DNA from: Planctomycetota bacterium
GTDB lineage: Bacteria > Planctomycetota > UBA11346
Assembly: GCA_013816485.1 (NCBI GenBank)
Contig: JACDEI010000031.1
Location: 1-61,224, forward strand
Direction of reading: 5' to 3'
DNA length: 61,224 nucleotides
The position numbers and the translations under genes were made by a program. Under the pieces are notes generated by a model, which ran no database searches, was not told where the DNA came from, and saw nothing but the letters and a program-made list of their open reading frames with translations. Shown here in pieces: positions 40,127-49,206 of this stretch. Every line of letters begins with the position of its first letter. The first letter of the stretch is position 1.

Positions 40127-41029
40127 ATGGCTGGTCCCCTCAGTGAGTTTCCCGCGACCCAGGCGGGTCAGTCCCTGCGCGTCCTGCTGTGGGACCGCGA
40201 TCTGGTGGACATGTGGGTGCTCGACGATGCCGGCGAACGCGTGCCGTTCCGTGGCAAGGGTTCGGTCTGGCACGCGCACACGGACTGCGAGCTGACCTGC
40301 ATCACCAACGGCGACGGCATCCTGCAGGTCGGCGACCATAGCGGGCGCTTCAGTGCGCCGGACTGTCTGTTGCTGGGCAGCGAAGTGCCGCACGTGTGGA
40401 AGGCGCGCGCCGACAGCGCTGGTGTGTCGTTGCAATTCCGCACCGACGCGCCGCTGCTGAGCGCGCCGGAACTCGCATCGCTCACACGTTTGTGGAGCCA
40501 CGCGCGCCACGGCCTGCGTCTGACCGGTGCGACTGCGGAACACCTGCGCGCGCAACTGCAGTTGTTCGCCGGTCTGCCGGCAACGGTGCGTCTCGGACGT
40601 TTCATCGCCCTGCTCGATGTGCTGCGTCGCGGCCATGCGACCGACGCGGTACCGTTGTCGGCACGGGCGCACACCGCGCTGCGCGTCGGCGAAGACGATC
40701 GCGCCATGGGTCGCGTGCTCGATCACCTGATCGCTCACTTCACGGACGAGATCCGCCTCGACGATCTTGTTCGCATGAGCGGCTGTTCGCCCGCGACTTT
40801 CGCGCGCCGCTTCACCCGCCTGACCGGCACCACCGTGGTCGATTACCTGCACGCCCTGCGCATCCAGGAAGTGCAACGTGTGCTGCTGGAGAGCGATCGT
40901 CCCGTCACCGACATCGCCTTTGCCGCGGGCTTCAACAACCTTGCGCATTTCAATGCGATCTTCAAACGCCGGGCGGGATGTTCACCATCGCAGTATCGCA
41001 AGCAGCAGCGGATGATCGGGGCGACTTGA
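40127..41029 (+). CDS. AraC-family regulator, divergent from phyH
   Basis: 300 residues. The N-terminal cupin domain is typical of AraC sugar sensors: VWHAHTDCELTCITNGDGIL, then QVGDHSGRFSAPDCLLLGSEVPHVW. The C-terminal HTH pair reads LDDLVRMSGCSPATFARRF and VTDIAFAAGFNNLAHFNAIFKRRAGCSPSQY. It probably regulates the divergent dioxygenase gene; the 134-base gap between them holds the promoter region, without an obvious dyad of the zinc type. The last codons run into an 11-bp hairpin. Confidence 0.88.
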   Translation: MAGPLSEFPATQAGQSLRVLLWDRDLVDMWVLDDAGERVPFRGKGSVWHAHTDCELTCITNGDGILQVGDHSGRFSAPDCLLLGSEVPHVWKARADSAGVSLQFRTDAPLLSAPELASLTRLWSHARHGLRLTGATAEHLRAQLQLFAGLPATVRLGRFIALLDVLRRGHATDAVPLSARAHTALRVGEDDRAMGRVLDHLIAHFTDEIRLDDLVRMSGCSPATFARRFTRLTGTTVVDYLHALRIQEVQRVLLESDRPVTDIAFAAGFNNLAHFNAIFKRRAGCSPSQYRKQQRMIGAT

Positions 41030-41051
41030 AATCACAGAGGGTGATTTCAAG
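41025..41051 (+). terminator. Perfect 11-bp hairpin over the AraC stop codon
   Basis: CTTGAAATCAC, an AGAGG loop, then GTGATTTCAAG: an 11-bp perfect stem that contains the TGA (41027-41029). It is another example of a palindrome starting at a stop codon. Confidence 0.6.
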
Positions 41052-41151
41052 AAGTTGAATAATCGGGGTCTTCGTTGTTGCTGGTGAAAACCGACTGGTC
41101 CCGAAACGACCACGTGAGCGTAATTTAGCTGCCCCGACAGGGCAGCATGGG

Positions 41152-41321
41152 AATAGCCCGGCACTTCAGTGCCCTTCAGTGCCGGGAAAGAGGTCGCCAT
41201 GGTTCAACTGAGTCCCGGCGGGACGGCTGAAATGGCCATCATTTTCAGCCGTCCCGCTGGGACTAGTCCATCATCACGCACATCTTCCCGGCACTGAAGT
41301 GCACTGAAGCGCCGGGCTATT
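41152..41321. repeat. Nested long palindrome
   Basis: Outer arms 41152-41188 and 41285-41321 pair imperfectly (both contain the GCACTTCAGTGC/GCCGGG vocabulary). An inner pair at 41212-41232 and 41243-41263 (GTCCCGGCGGGAC against GTCCCGCTGGGAC) forms a separate 21-bp stem. A small hairpin (GCTGCCC/GGGCAGC) precedes them at 41128-41146. No gene lies between 41030 and 41679. Confidence 0.8.
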
Positions 41322-41467
41322 CTCAGTGCGTCCCTGCGGGACGCGGCTTGTCCAATCACAGGTATGGAGAGGTGGAATGTTTCCACCACGAACGACCAGA
41401 AGCCAAAAAAATGGCTCTGCGTCATTTCATGTGGGTTCTTGGCTGACCGGAGATGATGCCTGACAGC

Positions 41468-41576
41468 GAACAGGAGACGCAGAGGCGCGGAGATCGGAGG
41501 AGGCGAAAATGCTTTGCGCCGATACCCCCTGCTCTTTTGCCCTCCTCCGATCTCCGCGTCTCCGCGCCTCCTGTTC
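41468..41576. repeat. Long inverted repeat (36-bp arms)
   Basis: Arms 41468-41503 and 41541-41576 are largely complementary with a few mismatches. They share word content (CGGAG, CTCCG, GAACAGGAG) with the element at 4219-4295, which suggests one repeat family. Confidence 0.8.
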
Positions 41577-41679
41577 AATTCGATGCGGTTTCTTGCTCAA
41601 TGTAGTTGGACGCGCCGAGCCAAGGGTAGAGAAAGGACCCACACGAAACGCCGCAGAGCCACAAAAATTGGTGATCGTT

Positions 41680-42033
41680 TTAGAGGAATTTTTTAATGAA
41701 GTCGTAATAGCCGCGCAGACCGTACGAACGATGTCGTTCGACGGAGCGCTTGACCTTGTCCACGCATTTCACGTAGTCGTCGAGCGACAGGCCCTTGCCG
41801 ATGTGCTCTTTTCCAACTTTCACGACGTGTTGGATCACGCCTTGATGGATGGGTTCGCCCGTGCTGTTCTGCGATTTGGCATAGCCGTGGATCTGTTTGA
41901 TGGCGATCTTTCCGACCTCCAACGCAAAGACCACGCTGGCGTCGGTCAGTGCAGGGTTGGTTTCGTAGATGTCGACCAATCCTCCTTCGATGGCTTGCAG
42001 GATATGCAGGTTCGGATCGTTTTCATCGGACAT
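41680..42033 (-). CDS. Hypothetical protein
   Basis: 117 residues, acidic to neutral, no signal or membrane segment. It looks helical throughout: LHILQAIEGGLVDIYETNPALTDASVVFALEVGKIAI, then GVIQHVVKVGKEHIGKGLSLDDYVKCVDKV and a basic end (YDFIKKFL). Codon use and composition are protein-like and the ATG sits at a normal open reading frame start. I do not recognise the family. It stands alone in a repeat-rich tract. Confidence 0.65.
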   Translation of the reverse strand: MSDENDPNLHILQAIEGGLVDIYETNPALTDASVVFALEVGKIAIKQIHGYAKSQNSTGEPIHQGVIQHVVKVGKEHIGKGLSLDDYVKCVDKVKRSVERHRSYGLRGYYDFIKKFL

Positions 42034-42379
42034 GGTGTGGTCTTTCAGGCGGCAAGGCGATATCCGAGTATTTGTCGTTCGACCTGCAACCTGGGGCGCC
42101 GGAGCTCACGCCGAACTCTCCATCGACGTTACCATTCGCTGAGTTCCTGATCCGAGGCCCAGCGGCCTCCGGCTTGTTCAATCCACTTACCCAAAGCGAA
42201 AGCAAACAGGGATCGGGCAGCATGTGCATCGACTCCGTTGTTTGTGGGATCACCGGATCGCGGTTGTCGTCCATGGGGTGCATCCTTGTGCGCGTCATAA
42301 GAACCTGTCCCCACTCGGGAAGTGGGCGGGTGCCTGAACATAGGTTCAGGCACCCCGAACGGGCCTCCCAACCCCTCCA
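42034..42379. other. Gene-poor tract with a perfect 12-bp hairpin
   Basis: No supported gene. Two overlapping minus-strand frames have weak protein character; one ends FALGKWIEQAGGRWASDQ and could be a decayed small gene. A perfect hairpin GGGTGCCTGAAC-ATAG-GTTCAGGCACCC lies at 42328-42355. Confidence 0.5.
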
Positions 42380-42409
42380 ATTTATATGATTGACTTCGAT
42401 CATATAAAT
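42380..42409. promoter_or_regulatory. Perfect 11-8-11 dyad before the rhamnose operon
   Basis: ATTTATATGAT, an 8-base spacer, then ATCATATAAAT: a perfect inverted repeat 47 bases upstream of the DeoR gene. It is AT-rich in a GC-rich background and probably overlaps the promoter. It is the likely autoregulatory operator of the DeoR protein. Confidence 0.75.
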
Positions 42410-42456
42410 CCAGACTCACCACCCATGCGCAGCCACTCGGCACAACGGAGCAGCCG

Positions 42457-43233
42457 GTGAAAGTCGCCTACGAAGTAGTGAAGGCGCGCCGCGATCAGAT
42501 CGCGCAGTTGCTGGCCGAACACCAGTACCTGCCGCTCGCAGAGGTCTGCGCCCGCCTCGGCATCAGCGAAGCCACCGCGCGCCGCGACCTCACCGCGCTT
42601 GAACGCGACCACGCCATCACCCGCACCTACGGTGGCGCGGTGGGCGACTACAATCGCCGCTTCGATTCGTTCCGCGAGCGCCTTGCGCAATCAGCGGATG
42701 CCAAGCGTCGCATCGCGCACGCGGCGCTCGACCTGATCAAGCCGCGCATGGTGGTGTACCTCGACGGCGGCACGACCGTGCATGCAGTTGCCGACGCACT
42801 TGCCACCGGCGGGCCGCGTCCGCTGACGGTGGTGACCAATAACCTGATGGTGGCTGAGCGCCTGTCTGACATCGAGGGCATTGAACTGAACGTGCTCGCC
42901 GGCCAGTATCTGCGTCGGCAAGCGGTCATCCTTGGCGCCAAGACCCAGACCTCGGCCAAGCTGTGGCGCTACGACCTCGCGCTGTTCGGCGCCGAGGCGA
43001 TGACCGCGCGCGGCCTGTGGAACACCCAGGCCGACGTCGTCGCCGTCGAACGCACTGTCGCCAAGTCCACAAAATCCACGGTGTTCCTGGTCGACGCCAG
43101 CAAGCTCGGCGCCTCGGCACCGGTGTTCCTGCTGTCGTGGACCGACATCGACAAGCTGATGACCGACGCCAGTACGGATGTCCTATCCCACGCCGGCATC
43201 GTCCTGCCCAACCGCTCTCTGGTGACCTGCTGA
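42457..43233 (+). CDS. DeoR-family regulator of the rhamnose operon
   Basis: 258 residues. The N-terminal DeoR winged helix reads RRDQIAQLLAEHQYLPLAEV, then CARLGISEATARRDLTAL and TRTYGGAV. The C-terminal sugar-phosphate sensor domain has VVYLDGGTTVHAVADAL, LTVVTNNLMVAERL, DLALFGAEAMTARGLW and VFLVDASKLGASAPV. DeoR proteins sense phosphorylated sugars; here the inducer is probably rhamnulose-1-phosphate, inferred from the downstream genes. The GTG at 42457 follows a CGGAG. Its stop overlaps the rhamnulokinase start by one base (TGATG). Confidence 0.9.
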   Translation: MKVAYEVVKARRDQIAQLLAEHQYLPLAEVCARLGISEATARRDLTALERDHAITRTYGGAVGDYNRRFDSFRERLAQSADAKRRIAHAALDLIKPRMVVYLDGGTTVHAVADALATGGPRPLTVVTNNLMVAERLSDIEGIELNVLAGQYLRRQAVILGAKTQTSAKLWRYDLALFGAEAMTARGLWNTQADVVAVERTVAKSTKSTVFLVDASKLGASAPVFLLSWTDIDKLMTDASTDVLSHAGIVLPNRSLVTC

Positions 43234-44738
43234 TGACTACGACCTACCATCTGGCTCTCGACTGCGGCGCGGAAAGCGGCCGCGTCATGCTTGGCACGCT
43301 CTCTCGCTCGGCGGACAACAGCGACGGAAAGTTGGCGCTCGAAGAGCTGCACCGCTTCCCCACCGGCGCCATCCGCATCGCTGGTTCGATGCGTTGGGAT
43401 GTGCTGCGCATCGCCGACGAATTGCGCCAAGGCGTCAAACTCGCGGTCAAACGCAGTCTGCCGATCAGCAGCCTGAGCTGCGACACCTGGGGCGTTGACT
43501 ATGTGCTGACGCGCGCGGGCGAGCCGGTGTTGTCGTTGCCGCGCCACTACCGTGATCCGCGTAACATTCCCGCGTATGATAAAGTGCGCAAACAGCTCGG
43601 CGAAGACGCGATCTTCACCGAGACCGGCATCCAGTTCATGGCCATCAACACGCTCTACCAGTTGGTGGCGGCCAAGGACGCGGATCCCGGCCTGCTCGCC
43701 GCAGCCGAGCGCATGATCCCGATGGGCGACTGGTTCAACTACGTGTTCAGCGGTCGCGCGGTCGGCGATGCGTCGATGGCCAGCACCACCCAGCTCTACA
43801 ACCCGCGCACGCGTGCGTGGTCGTGGACGCTGATCGAGCAGCTCGGACTGCCCAAACACCTGTTCCCTGAGTTGGTGCCCTGCGGCACCGTGCTCGGTCC
43901 GGTGACGACAGAGTTTGCCACCGACACCGGCTTGAAGGCTGAGACCAAAGTCATCGCTACCTGTTCACACGACACCGGCGCCGCGGTTGCGGGCGTGCCG
44001 GCCGAGGCCGGCAATGACTGGGCGTACCTCAGCTCCGGCACCTGGTCGCTCCTTGGCGTCGAACATCACGAACCGGTGATCACGCCGGCTAGTCGCAAAT
44101 ACAACTTCACCAATGAGGTCGGCGTCGGTCACACCATCCGCCTGCTGAAGAACATCAGCGGCCTGTGGGTGGTGCAGGAATGCCGCCGTGCGTGGGAAGC
44201 CGCCGGCATCACCTATGACTACACTGAACTGACGCGCCTGGCCGAGGTCTCCGCGCCGCTGAAATCGCTGATCAATCCCAATGATCCGCGCTTCGTCACC
44301 GCCGATGCGATGCCGGAGAAGATCGCAGCGTACTGTCGCGAGACCAATCAGCCGGTGCCTCAGACGCCTGGTGAATTCGTGCGCTGCGCGCTCGAAAGCC
44401 TGGCGTTGTCCTACCGCCGCACGCTTGGCGAACTGGAAGCCACCACCGGCCGCCGGCTTACCAAGCTGCACATCGTCGGTGGCGGCACCAAAAATCTGCT
44501 GCTCAACCAACTCGCTGCTGACGCGACCGGGCGCATGGTGCTGGCCGGTCCGATCGAAGCGACCGCCGCCGGCAATATTTTGATCCAGGCGATGGCGCTC
44601 GGCCATCTTGCCGACCTCGCGGCCATTCGTCGCGTGGTACGTTCATCTTTCCCCATCATCACGTATCAGCCCCGCGACGACGCCGCTGTTTCACAACAGT
44701 GGGCCGCCGCGTACAACCGTTTCAAGGATCTCCCATGA
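43233..44738 (+). CDS. rhaB: Rhamnulokinase
   Basis: 501 residues of the FGGY kinase family. It phosphorylates L-rhamnulose to rhamnulose-1-phosphate. RhaB-like features are YHLALDCGAESGRVMLGTL at the start, LSCDTWGVDYVLT, HYRDPRN near residue 100, GIQFMAINTLYQL, ATCSHDTGAAVAGVPA (the ATP/sugar site), AYLSSGTWSLLGVE and IVGGGTKNLLLNQLAADATG. It is the middle gene of a three-gene operon, joined by a one-base overlap upstream and a 4-base ATGA overlap downstream. The rhamnose isomerase and transporter are not in the window. Confidence 0.93.
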   Translation: MTTTYHLALDCGAESGRVMLGTLSRSADNSDGKLALEELHRFPTGAIRIAGSMRWDVLRIADELRQGVKLAVKRSLPISSLSCDTWGVDYVLTRAGEPVLSLPRHYRDPRNIPAYDKVRKQLGEDAIFTETGIQFMAINTLYQLVAAKDADPGLLAAAERMIPMGDWFNYVFSGRAVGDASMASTTQLYNPRTRAWSWTLIEQLGLPKHLFPELVPCGTVLGPVTTEFATDTGLKAETKVIATCSHDTGAAVAGVPAEAGNDWAYLSSGTWSLLGVEHHEPVITPASRKYNFTNEVGVGHTIRLLKNISGLWVVQECRRAWEAAGITYDYTELTRLAEVSAPLKSLINPNDPRFVTADAMPEKIAAYCRETNQPVPQTPGEFVRCALESLALSYRRTLGELEATTGRRLTKLHIVGGGTKNLLLNQLAADATGRMVLAGPIEATAAGNILIQAMALGHLADLAAIRRVVRSSFPIITYQPRDDAAVSQQWAAAYNRFKDLP

Positions 44739-46927
44739 CCTCGTCCGCCAAGCCCGCCGCCCGCCCCTATCCGACCTGGGATGCCGCCCACGCCGCCAAG
44801 CTCGATGGCGTCGGCAAACTGGTTTACCGCTCGAACCTGCTCGGCAGCGATCAGCGCGTTACCAACACCGGCGGTGGCAACACCTCGGCCAAGGTGATGG
44901 AAAAAGATCCGCTCAGCGGCAAAGACGTCGAGGTCATGTGGGTGAAGGGCTCCGGCGGCGACCTGCGCACGTCGAAGAAAGAAAACTTCTCCTCGCTCTA
45001 CCAACAGAAGCTGCTGGAACTGATCCCGCTCTACAACGCCGCCCCGGTGAAGGGCGCCAAGACCGACGTTGAAGACAACATGGTCGGCATGTACCCGCAC
45101 TGCACGTTCAACCTGAATCCGCGTGCGACCTCGATCGACACCCCGCTGCACTCGTTTGTTTCGCGCAAACACGTCGACCACATGCATCCCAATTCGGTCA
45201 TTTCGGTGGCCGCGTCCAAGAACGCGAAAGAGCTGACCAAGAAGATCTACGGCGATGAACTCATCTGGACCCCATGGCAGCGCCCAGGCTTCGACCTCGG
45301 TCTGCAACTGCAGGCGATCACCGCCAAGCATCCGAGCGCCAAGGGCGTGATCATGGGCGGTCACGGCGTGATCAATTGGGCTGACGACGATCAGGCCTGC
45401 TACAACCTGACGATGGACATCATCAAGAAGGCCGACGACTACATCGCCAGTCACGACAAGGGCGAGAAAACTTTCGGCGGTCAGAAATACCAGTCCCTCG
45501 ACGCGGCCAAGCGCAAAGAAGTCCTCGTCGCCGTGCTGCCATGGCTGCGTGGCCAGGTGTCGAAGCAGAAGCGCCTGATCGGCACGGTGCAGGACGACGA
45601 CACCATGCTGCGTTTCGTCAACTCGGTTGACGCCCCGCGTTTGGCCGAGCTGGGAACTAGCTGCCCCGACCACTTCCTGCGCACCAAGATCAAGCCGCTC
45701 TATGTGGCGTGGAATCCGCAGGTCGAGGACCTTACCGCGCTGCGCAACAAACTCGCCACCGGCCTGGAACAGTACCGCAAGGACTACGCCGCTTATTACG
45801 CCAAGTGCAAACGCGCCAACAGCCCAGGCATGCGCGACGCCAACCCGACCGTCATCCTGATCCCTGGCGTCGGCATGATCGCCTGGGGCAAGGACAAGTC
45901 GGAAAGCCGCGTCACCGCCGAGTTCTACAACTGTGCCGTCGAAGTGATGCGTGGTGCCGAAGCGATGGACGAATACGTCGCCATCGATCTGCAGGAAGCC
46001 TTCGACATCGAATACTGGCTGCTCGAAGAAGCCAAGCTCAAGCGCATGCCGCCCGAGAAGGAACTCTCGCGCCAAGTTATCGCTGTCATCGGCGCCGGCT
46101 CCGGCATCGGCAAAGAAGTCTCGCACCGCCTGATCAAGGAAGGCGCGCACATCGTGTGCGTCGACATGGGCGCCGAATCGGCCAATGCCACGGCCAAGGA
46201 ACTGACCGACATCCACGGCGTCGGCATCGGCGTCGCGGGCACCGGTATCAGCGGCTGCGGCCCGGCCATCGGCCTGACCGCCAACATCACTAGCCGCGCC
46301 ACCATCCGCACGATGCTGGAAGACGTCATCATCGCCTACGGCGGTGTCGACACGGTGATGATCACCGCCGGCATCTTCGTCGCGCCCGACACCAAGGGCA
46401 CGATCCCCGACGACAAGTGGGGTCTGACCTTCGATATCAATGTCATCGGCCAGGCCTTCGTCGCTGAAGAGGCGTACAAGATCTGGAAGGAACAGGGCCT
46501 GAAGGCCAACCTGATCATCACCACCTCGGTGAATGCCGCAGTGGCAAAGAAGGGCAGCTTGGCCTACGACACCTCGAAGGCCGCCGCCAACCACCTTGTG
46601 CGCGAACTGGCGATCGAGATGGCCCCGCTGGTGCGCGTCAACGCCGTCGCCCCAGCAACGGTGGTGCAGGGCAGCAACATGTTCCCGCGCGACCGTGTGA
46701 TTTCATCGCTCGCGAAGTACAACATCCCCTACACCGAAGCCGAAGACACCGAATCGCTGCGCACCAAGCTGGCGAACTTCTACGCCGAGCGCACCCTGAC
46801 CAAGCAGCCCATCACCCCGGCGGATCAGGCCGAGGCGTTGTTCATCTTGGCCAGCAATCGTCTGTCGAAGACGACCGGGCAGGTGATCAATGTGGATGGC
46901 GGGTTGCATGAGGCGTTTTTGCGCTGA
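44735..46927 (+). CDS. Bifunctional rhamnulose-1-phosphate aldolase/short-chain dehydrogenase
   Basis: 730 residues. The N-terminal ~430 residues are a class II aldolase (TGGGNTSAKVMEKDP, WVKGSGGDLRTSKKENF, with zinc-binding His in DTPLHSFVSRKHVDHMHPNS and VIMGGHGVINWADDD). The C-terminal ~270 residues are an SDR domain with GAGSGIGKEV and the catalytic YDTSKAAANHLV. The aldolase splits rhamnulose-1-phosphate into dihydroxyacetone phosphate and L-lactaldehyde, and the SDR part oxidises or reduces the lactaldehyde. The fusion is typical of PVC, Bacteroidota and some alphaproteobacterial rhamnose clusters. A heptamer array starts 5 bases after its stop. Confidence 0.93.
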   Translation: MTSSAKPAARPYPTWDAAHAAKLDGVGKLVYRSNLLGSDQRVTNTGGGNTSAKVMEKDPLSGKDVEVMWVKGSGGDLRTSKKENFSSLYQQKLLELIPLYNAAPVKGAKTDVEDNMVGMYPHCTFNLNPRATSIDTPLHSFVSRKHVDHMHPNSVISVAASKNAKELTKKIYGDELIWTPWQRPGFDLGLQLQAITAKHPSAKGVIMGGHGVINWADDDQACYNLTMDIIKKADDYIASHDKGEKTFGGQKYQSLDAAKRKEVLVAVLPWLRGQVSKQKRLIGTVQDDDTMLRFVNSVDAPRLAELGTSCPDHFLRTKIKPLYVAWNPQVEDLTALRNKLATGLEQYRKDYAAYYAKCKRANSPGMRDANPTVILIPGVGMIAWGKDKSESRVTAEFYNCAVEVMRGAEAMDEYVAIDLQEAFDIEYWLLEEAKLKRMPPEKELSRQVIAVIGAGSGIGKEVSHRLIKEGAHIVCVDMGAESANATAKELTDIHGVGIGVAGTGISGCGPAIGLTANITSRATIRTMLEDVIIAYGGVDTVMITAGIFVAPDTKGTIPDDKWGLTFDINVIGQAFVAEEAYKIWKEQGLKANLIITTSVNAAVAKKGSLAYDTSKAAANHLVRELAIEMAPLVRVNAVAPATVVQGSNMFPRDRVISSLAKYNIPYTEAEDTESLRTKLANFYAERTLTKQPITPADQAEALFILASNRLSKTTGQVINVDGGLHEAFLR

Positions 46928-46932
46928 GCGGC

Positions 46933-47095
46933 GATGTCCGATGTCCGATGTCCGATGTCCGATGTCCGATGTCCGATGTCCGATGTCCGATGTCCGATGT
47001 CCGATGTCCGATGTCTTGTGGTCAGGGATGAATCCTGATCAGGGGCGTTGGACCTAGGCCAATGAGACATCGGACCTTCGGACCTTCGGATATCG
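46933..47095. repeat. Heptamer array GATGTCC x11 plus partly complementary arm
   Basis: Eleven exact GATGTCC units run from 46933 to 47009 with a degenerate twelfth, starting 5 bases after the aldolase stop. A second stretch at 47067-47095 has related, inverted units (GGACATC-like CGGACCTT/CGGATAT). No gene lies between 46928 and 47259. Confidence 0.9.
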
Positions 47096-47259
47096 GACAT
47101 GTTAATCACAGAGGGTGGTGGATCTTCTGAGAGGAAGGGCTCGGGGGGCTGGTGCCGTCTGTGGTTTAACGCCCCACTTGCGCCTCTCCGCGCTAGGCGG
47201 CGGACAAGTCACGGCTGTGGTGATATGCTATGTCTTTTTTGATTCTGCTTCTGCGGGGA

Positions 47260-49206
47260 TCACCCTTCGTTCCAGTCTTCCGGAACCAGCGCCGGTGGTT
47301 TGGTCCAAGGCATTTCTACCAATGCGTCCTGGAACCACTGCTCGCGAAGATTTGCGTGCTCGGTGACGATCAATTGGAAGCCAGGGACATCCTCTTGGGT
47401 GAACTTCAGTAATAACTCGAATAGGCGGCGCACCGCAGTGAGGTCGGCGTCAGCTTCGGTCTTCTGCACTGAGCCGTCGGCATTCTTATAGGCCTGCTCT
47501 GACGGGAAGTAGACCTGGGTCGGCTGGTCGATCAGCAGGAAGCGCGGAATCGGGCAATTGTTCTGGGTTGCGAAAGAGTGCAGAGCGAGCAGTGCCGATA
47601 GATGGTAGGCAAGATGATTCTCGCCGCCCCCGGTTCGGCCCATCGGAACCGGACGTTCGGGTCGATCGAAGATGATCGTCAGCTGTGCTAGATTGAGCCG
47701 TGCTGGGTAGGGACCGAATTCGGCGTTGAATTTCTGAATGTATCGAGTGATTTGTGCGGAAATGTTGTTGAGGATCGAAGTTAAGCGTTCGTTGCTGTCG
47801 TCGTCGCCGATCTGGTCCTCAAGCTGCCTCACCTTGTGATTAAGGTGGCGATTCTCCGCTTCCAGCCTGGCAAGATCCTCGTTCGGGAGGAGCGTTTCCA
47901 GGAACAGGCTGATGCGGCCGACCACACGGGCTGCCGCGTTGTTTCGCGTGCCCATCTGGGCGATGACCTCGTTGGCCGAGATTGCCGCGGATAGCTCAGT
48001 TTCCTTCTGCTTGATGGCGCCCGCGATCTCGTCCGCTTTGCCAGCCAGTTCGGTCAGGTAGGCCTCGAGCTTGGGGCGTTGGCCGGTAGCGATGCGCAAT
48101 TCCTTATCGAGAGATTTCAACTCATTGAGCAGGACGGTGGCAACAGGGGATTCCAGTGCCAGATTCCGCTCGCTGAACGGCCATTGCCACTCGCCGGTGT
48201 CCGGATTTTTTGGCAGTGCCTTGATCGAGGCCAGCCGGTCCACCTGTTCCGCGGCCTCGCTTTCGTAGCCGCCGGCACGCTTGGCGAACTGCCGTGCCGA
48301 GTCAATTCTGGCCTGGGCATCGCGGCGCCCCTGGCGCAATAGGACCAGTTCTTCCTCAAGACGTGAAATCCTGCTGCCGTCGTCATTGGGCACGGTTTCG
48401 GGGTTCCACGACAACGCCGATCGCAATGCGTCGATGATCGCGTCGGCATTGGAGTTCTCGTTGGTGTTGCCGATGACGCCGACCGTCCTGGCCTCCGAGT
48501 AGAGGCCGATGGCCTTCTCTTGCGACGTGTCGATGGCGTTGCGCGCCTGCTCCAACTGTTTGGTATTAATCCTCAAGTCCCGCTGTGTCGTGCGCAGCTT
48601 AGATTCCAGTTCGTAGCGGTCATGAGAGGAAACGCCCAGCAGGATCGGCAGCGTGTCGCGGATCGCCTGCGGTTGGAACTGCTCGTTCTGGCGGTAGAAG
48701 AGCTGATCCTTGTTGGCGACCAGCCCCTGTTTCTGGAATAGGTAATAGAACGTGTGCTTGACGTTCGCGTCGAAACTGTCCCGGCTATGTTCGGGCGCGA
48801 CGGTGGTGCGGTTCTCTGGAATGCCGAGTAGGTGCGACAGCAGTTCGACGATACTGTCGTCGTCAGTGTTGACTGCCAGTTCCTTGAACTCGGGTACCTG
48901 CAACTGGGTTCCTCGTCGAAGCATCACTGTACTGCAACTACTGCCGCCCCCGGGCGGGGTCTGCTTCGCGACCAGCACCTGCTCGTTCTCGAACTGGTAG
49001 ATCACAGCGAACCAGGCCACCTTGTCGCGAATGACGCCTTCGGGGACGTTGAACGAGGAACGCCCCATGCAGTATTCGATGATCTCGGAGAGCGCGGACT
49101 TCCCGGTGGATGAGCGACCGGTGATGACATTCAGCCCGTCCACCTTAAACCGGAGATCCCGGCGCTGGCAGTCGTGACTGTAAATGTGAATGGAACTGAT
49201 CTTCAT
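47260..49206 (-). CDS. ABC-3C system ATPase (DUF3732-type, SMC/Rad50-like)
   Basis: 648 residues. It has an N-terminal Walker A GRSSTGKSALSEIIEY (~30-45), then MGRSSFNVPEGVI. A long central charged helical region (residues ~200-480) includes coiled-coil stretches (ELESKLRTTQRDL, LEEELVLLRQGRRDAQARI). The C-terminal half contains GRTGGGENHLAYHLSALLAL (signature-like) and Walker B PRFLLIDQPTQVYFPSE, with an Asp-Gln at the catalytic position as in DUF3732 proteins. Such ATPases drive ABC three-component conflict systems, where they sense invading nucleic acid and license the effector. The start overlaps the middle-component stop by 4 bases. Confidence 0.88.
   Translation of the reverse strand: MKISSIHIYSHDCQRRDLRFKVDGLNVITGRSSTGKSALSEIIEYCMGRSSFNVPEGVIRDKVAWFAVIYQFENEQVLVAKQTPPGGGSSCSTVMLRRGTQLQVPEFKELAVNTDDDSIVELLSHLLGIPENRTTVAPEHSRDSFDANVKHTFYYLFQKQGLVANKDQLFYRQNEQFQPQAIRDTLPILLGVSSHDRYELESKLRTTQRDLRINTKQLEQARNAIDTSQEKAIGLYSEARTVGVIGNTNENSNADAIIDALRSALSWNPETVPNDDGSRISRLEEELVLLRQGRRDAQARIDSARQFAKRAGGYESEAAEQVDRLASIKALPKNPDTGEWQWPFSERNLALESPVATVLLNELKSLDKELRIATGQRPKLEAYLTELAGKADEIAGAIKQKETELSAAISANEVIAQMGTRNNAAARVVGRISLFLETLLPNEDLARLEAENRHLNHKVRQLEDQIGDDDSNERLTSILNNISAQITRYIQKFNAEFGPYPARLNLAQLTIIFDRPERPVPMGRTGGGENHLAYHLSALLALHSFATQNNCPIPRFLLIDQPTQVYFPSEQAYKNADGSVQKTEADADLTAVRRLFELLLKFTQEDVPGFQLIVTEHANLREQWFQDALVEMPWTKPPALVPEDWNEG

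Noticed and set aside
44666..46594. A 642-residue minus-strand open frame opposite the rhamnulose-phosphate aldolase
   Set aside because: Its composition is His/Asp/Gly-rich shadow sequence; the plus strand carries intact aldolase and SDR motifs.
46933..47009. CRISPR array
   Set aside because: Units are 7 bp and contiguous with no spacers, and no cas gene is present anywhere in the window.
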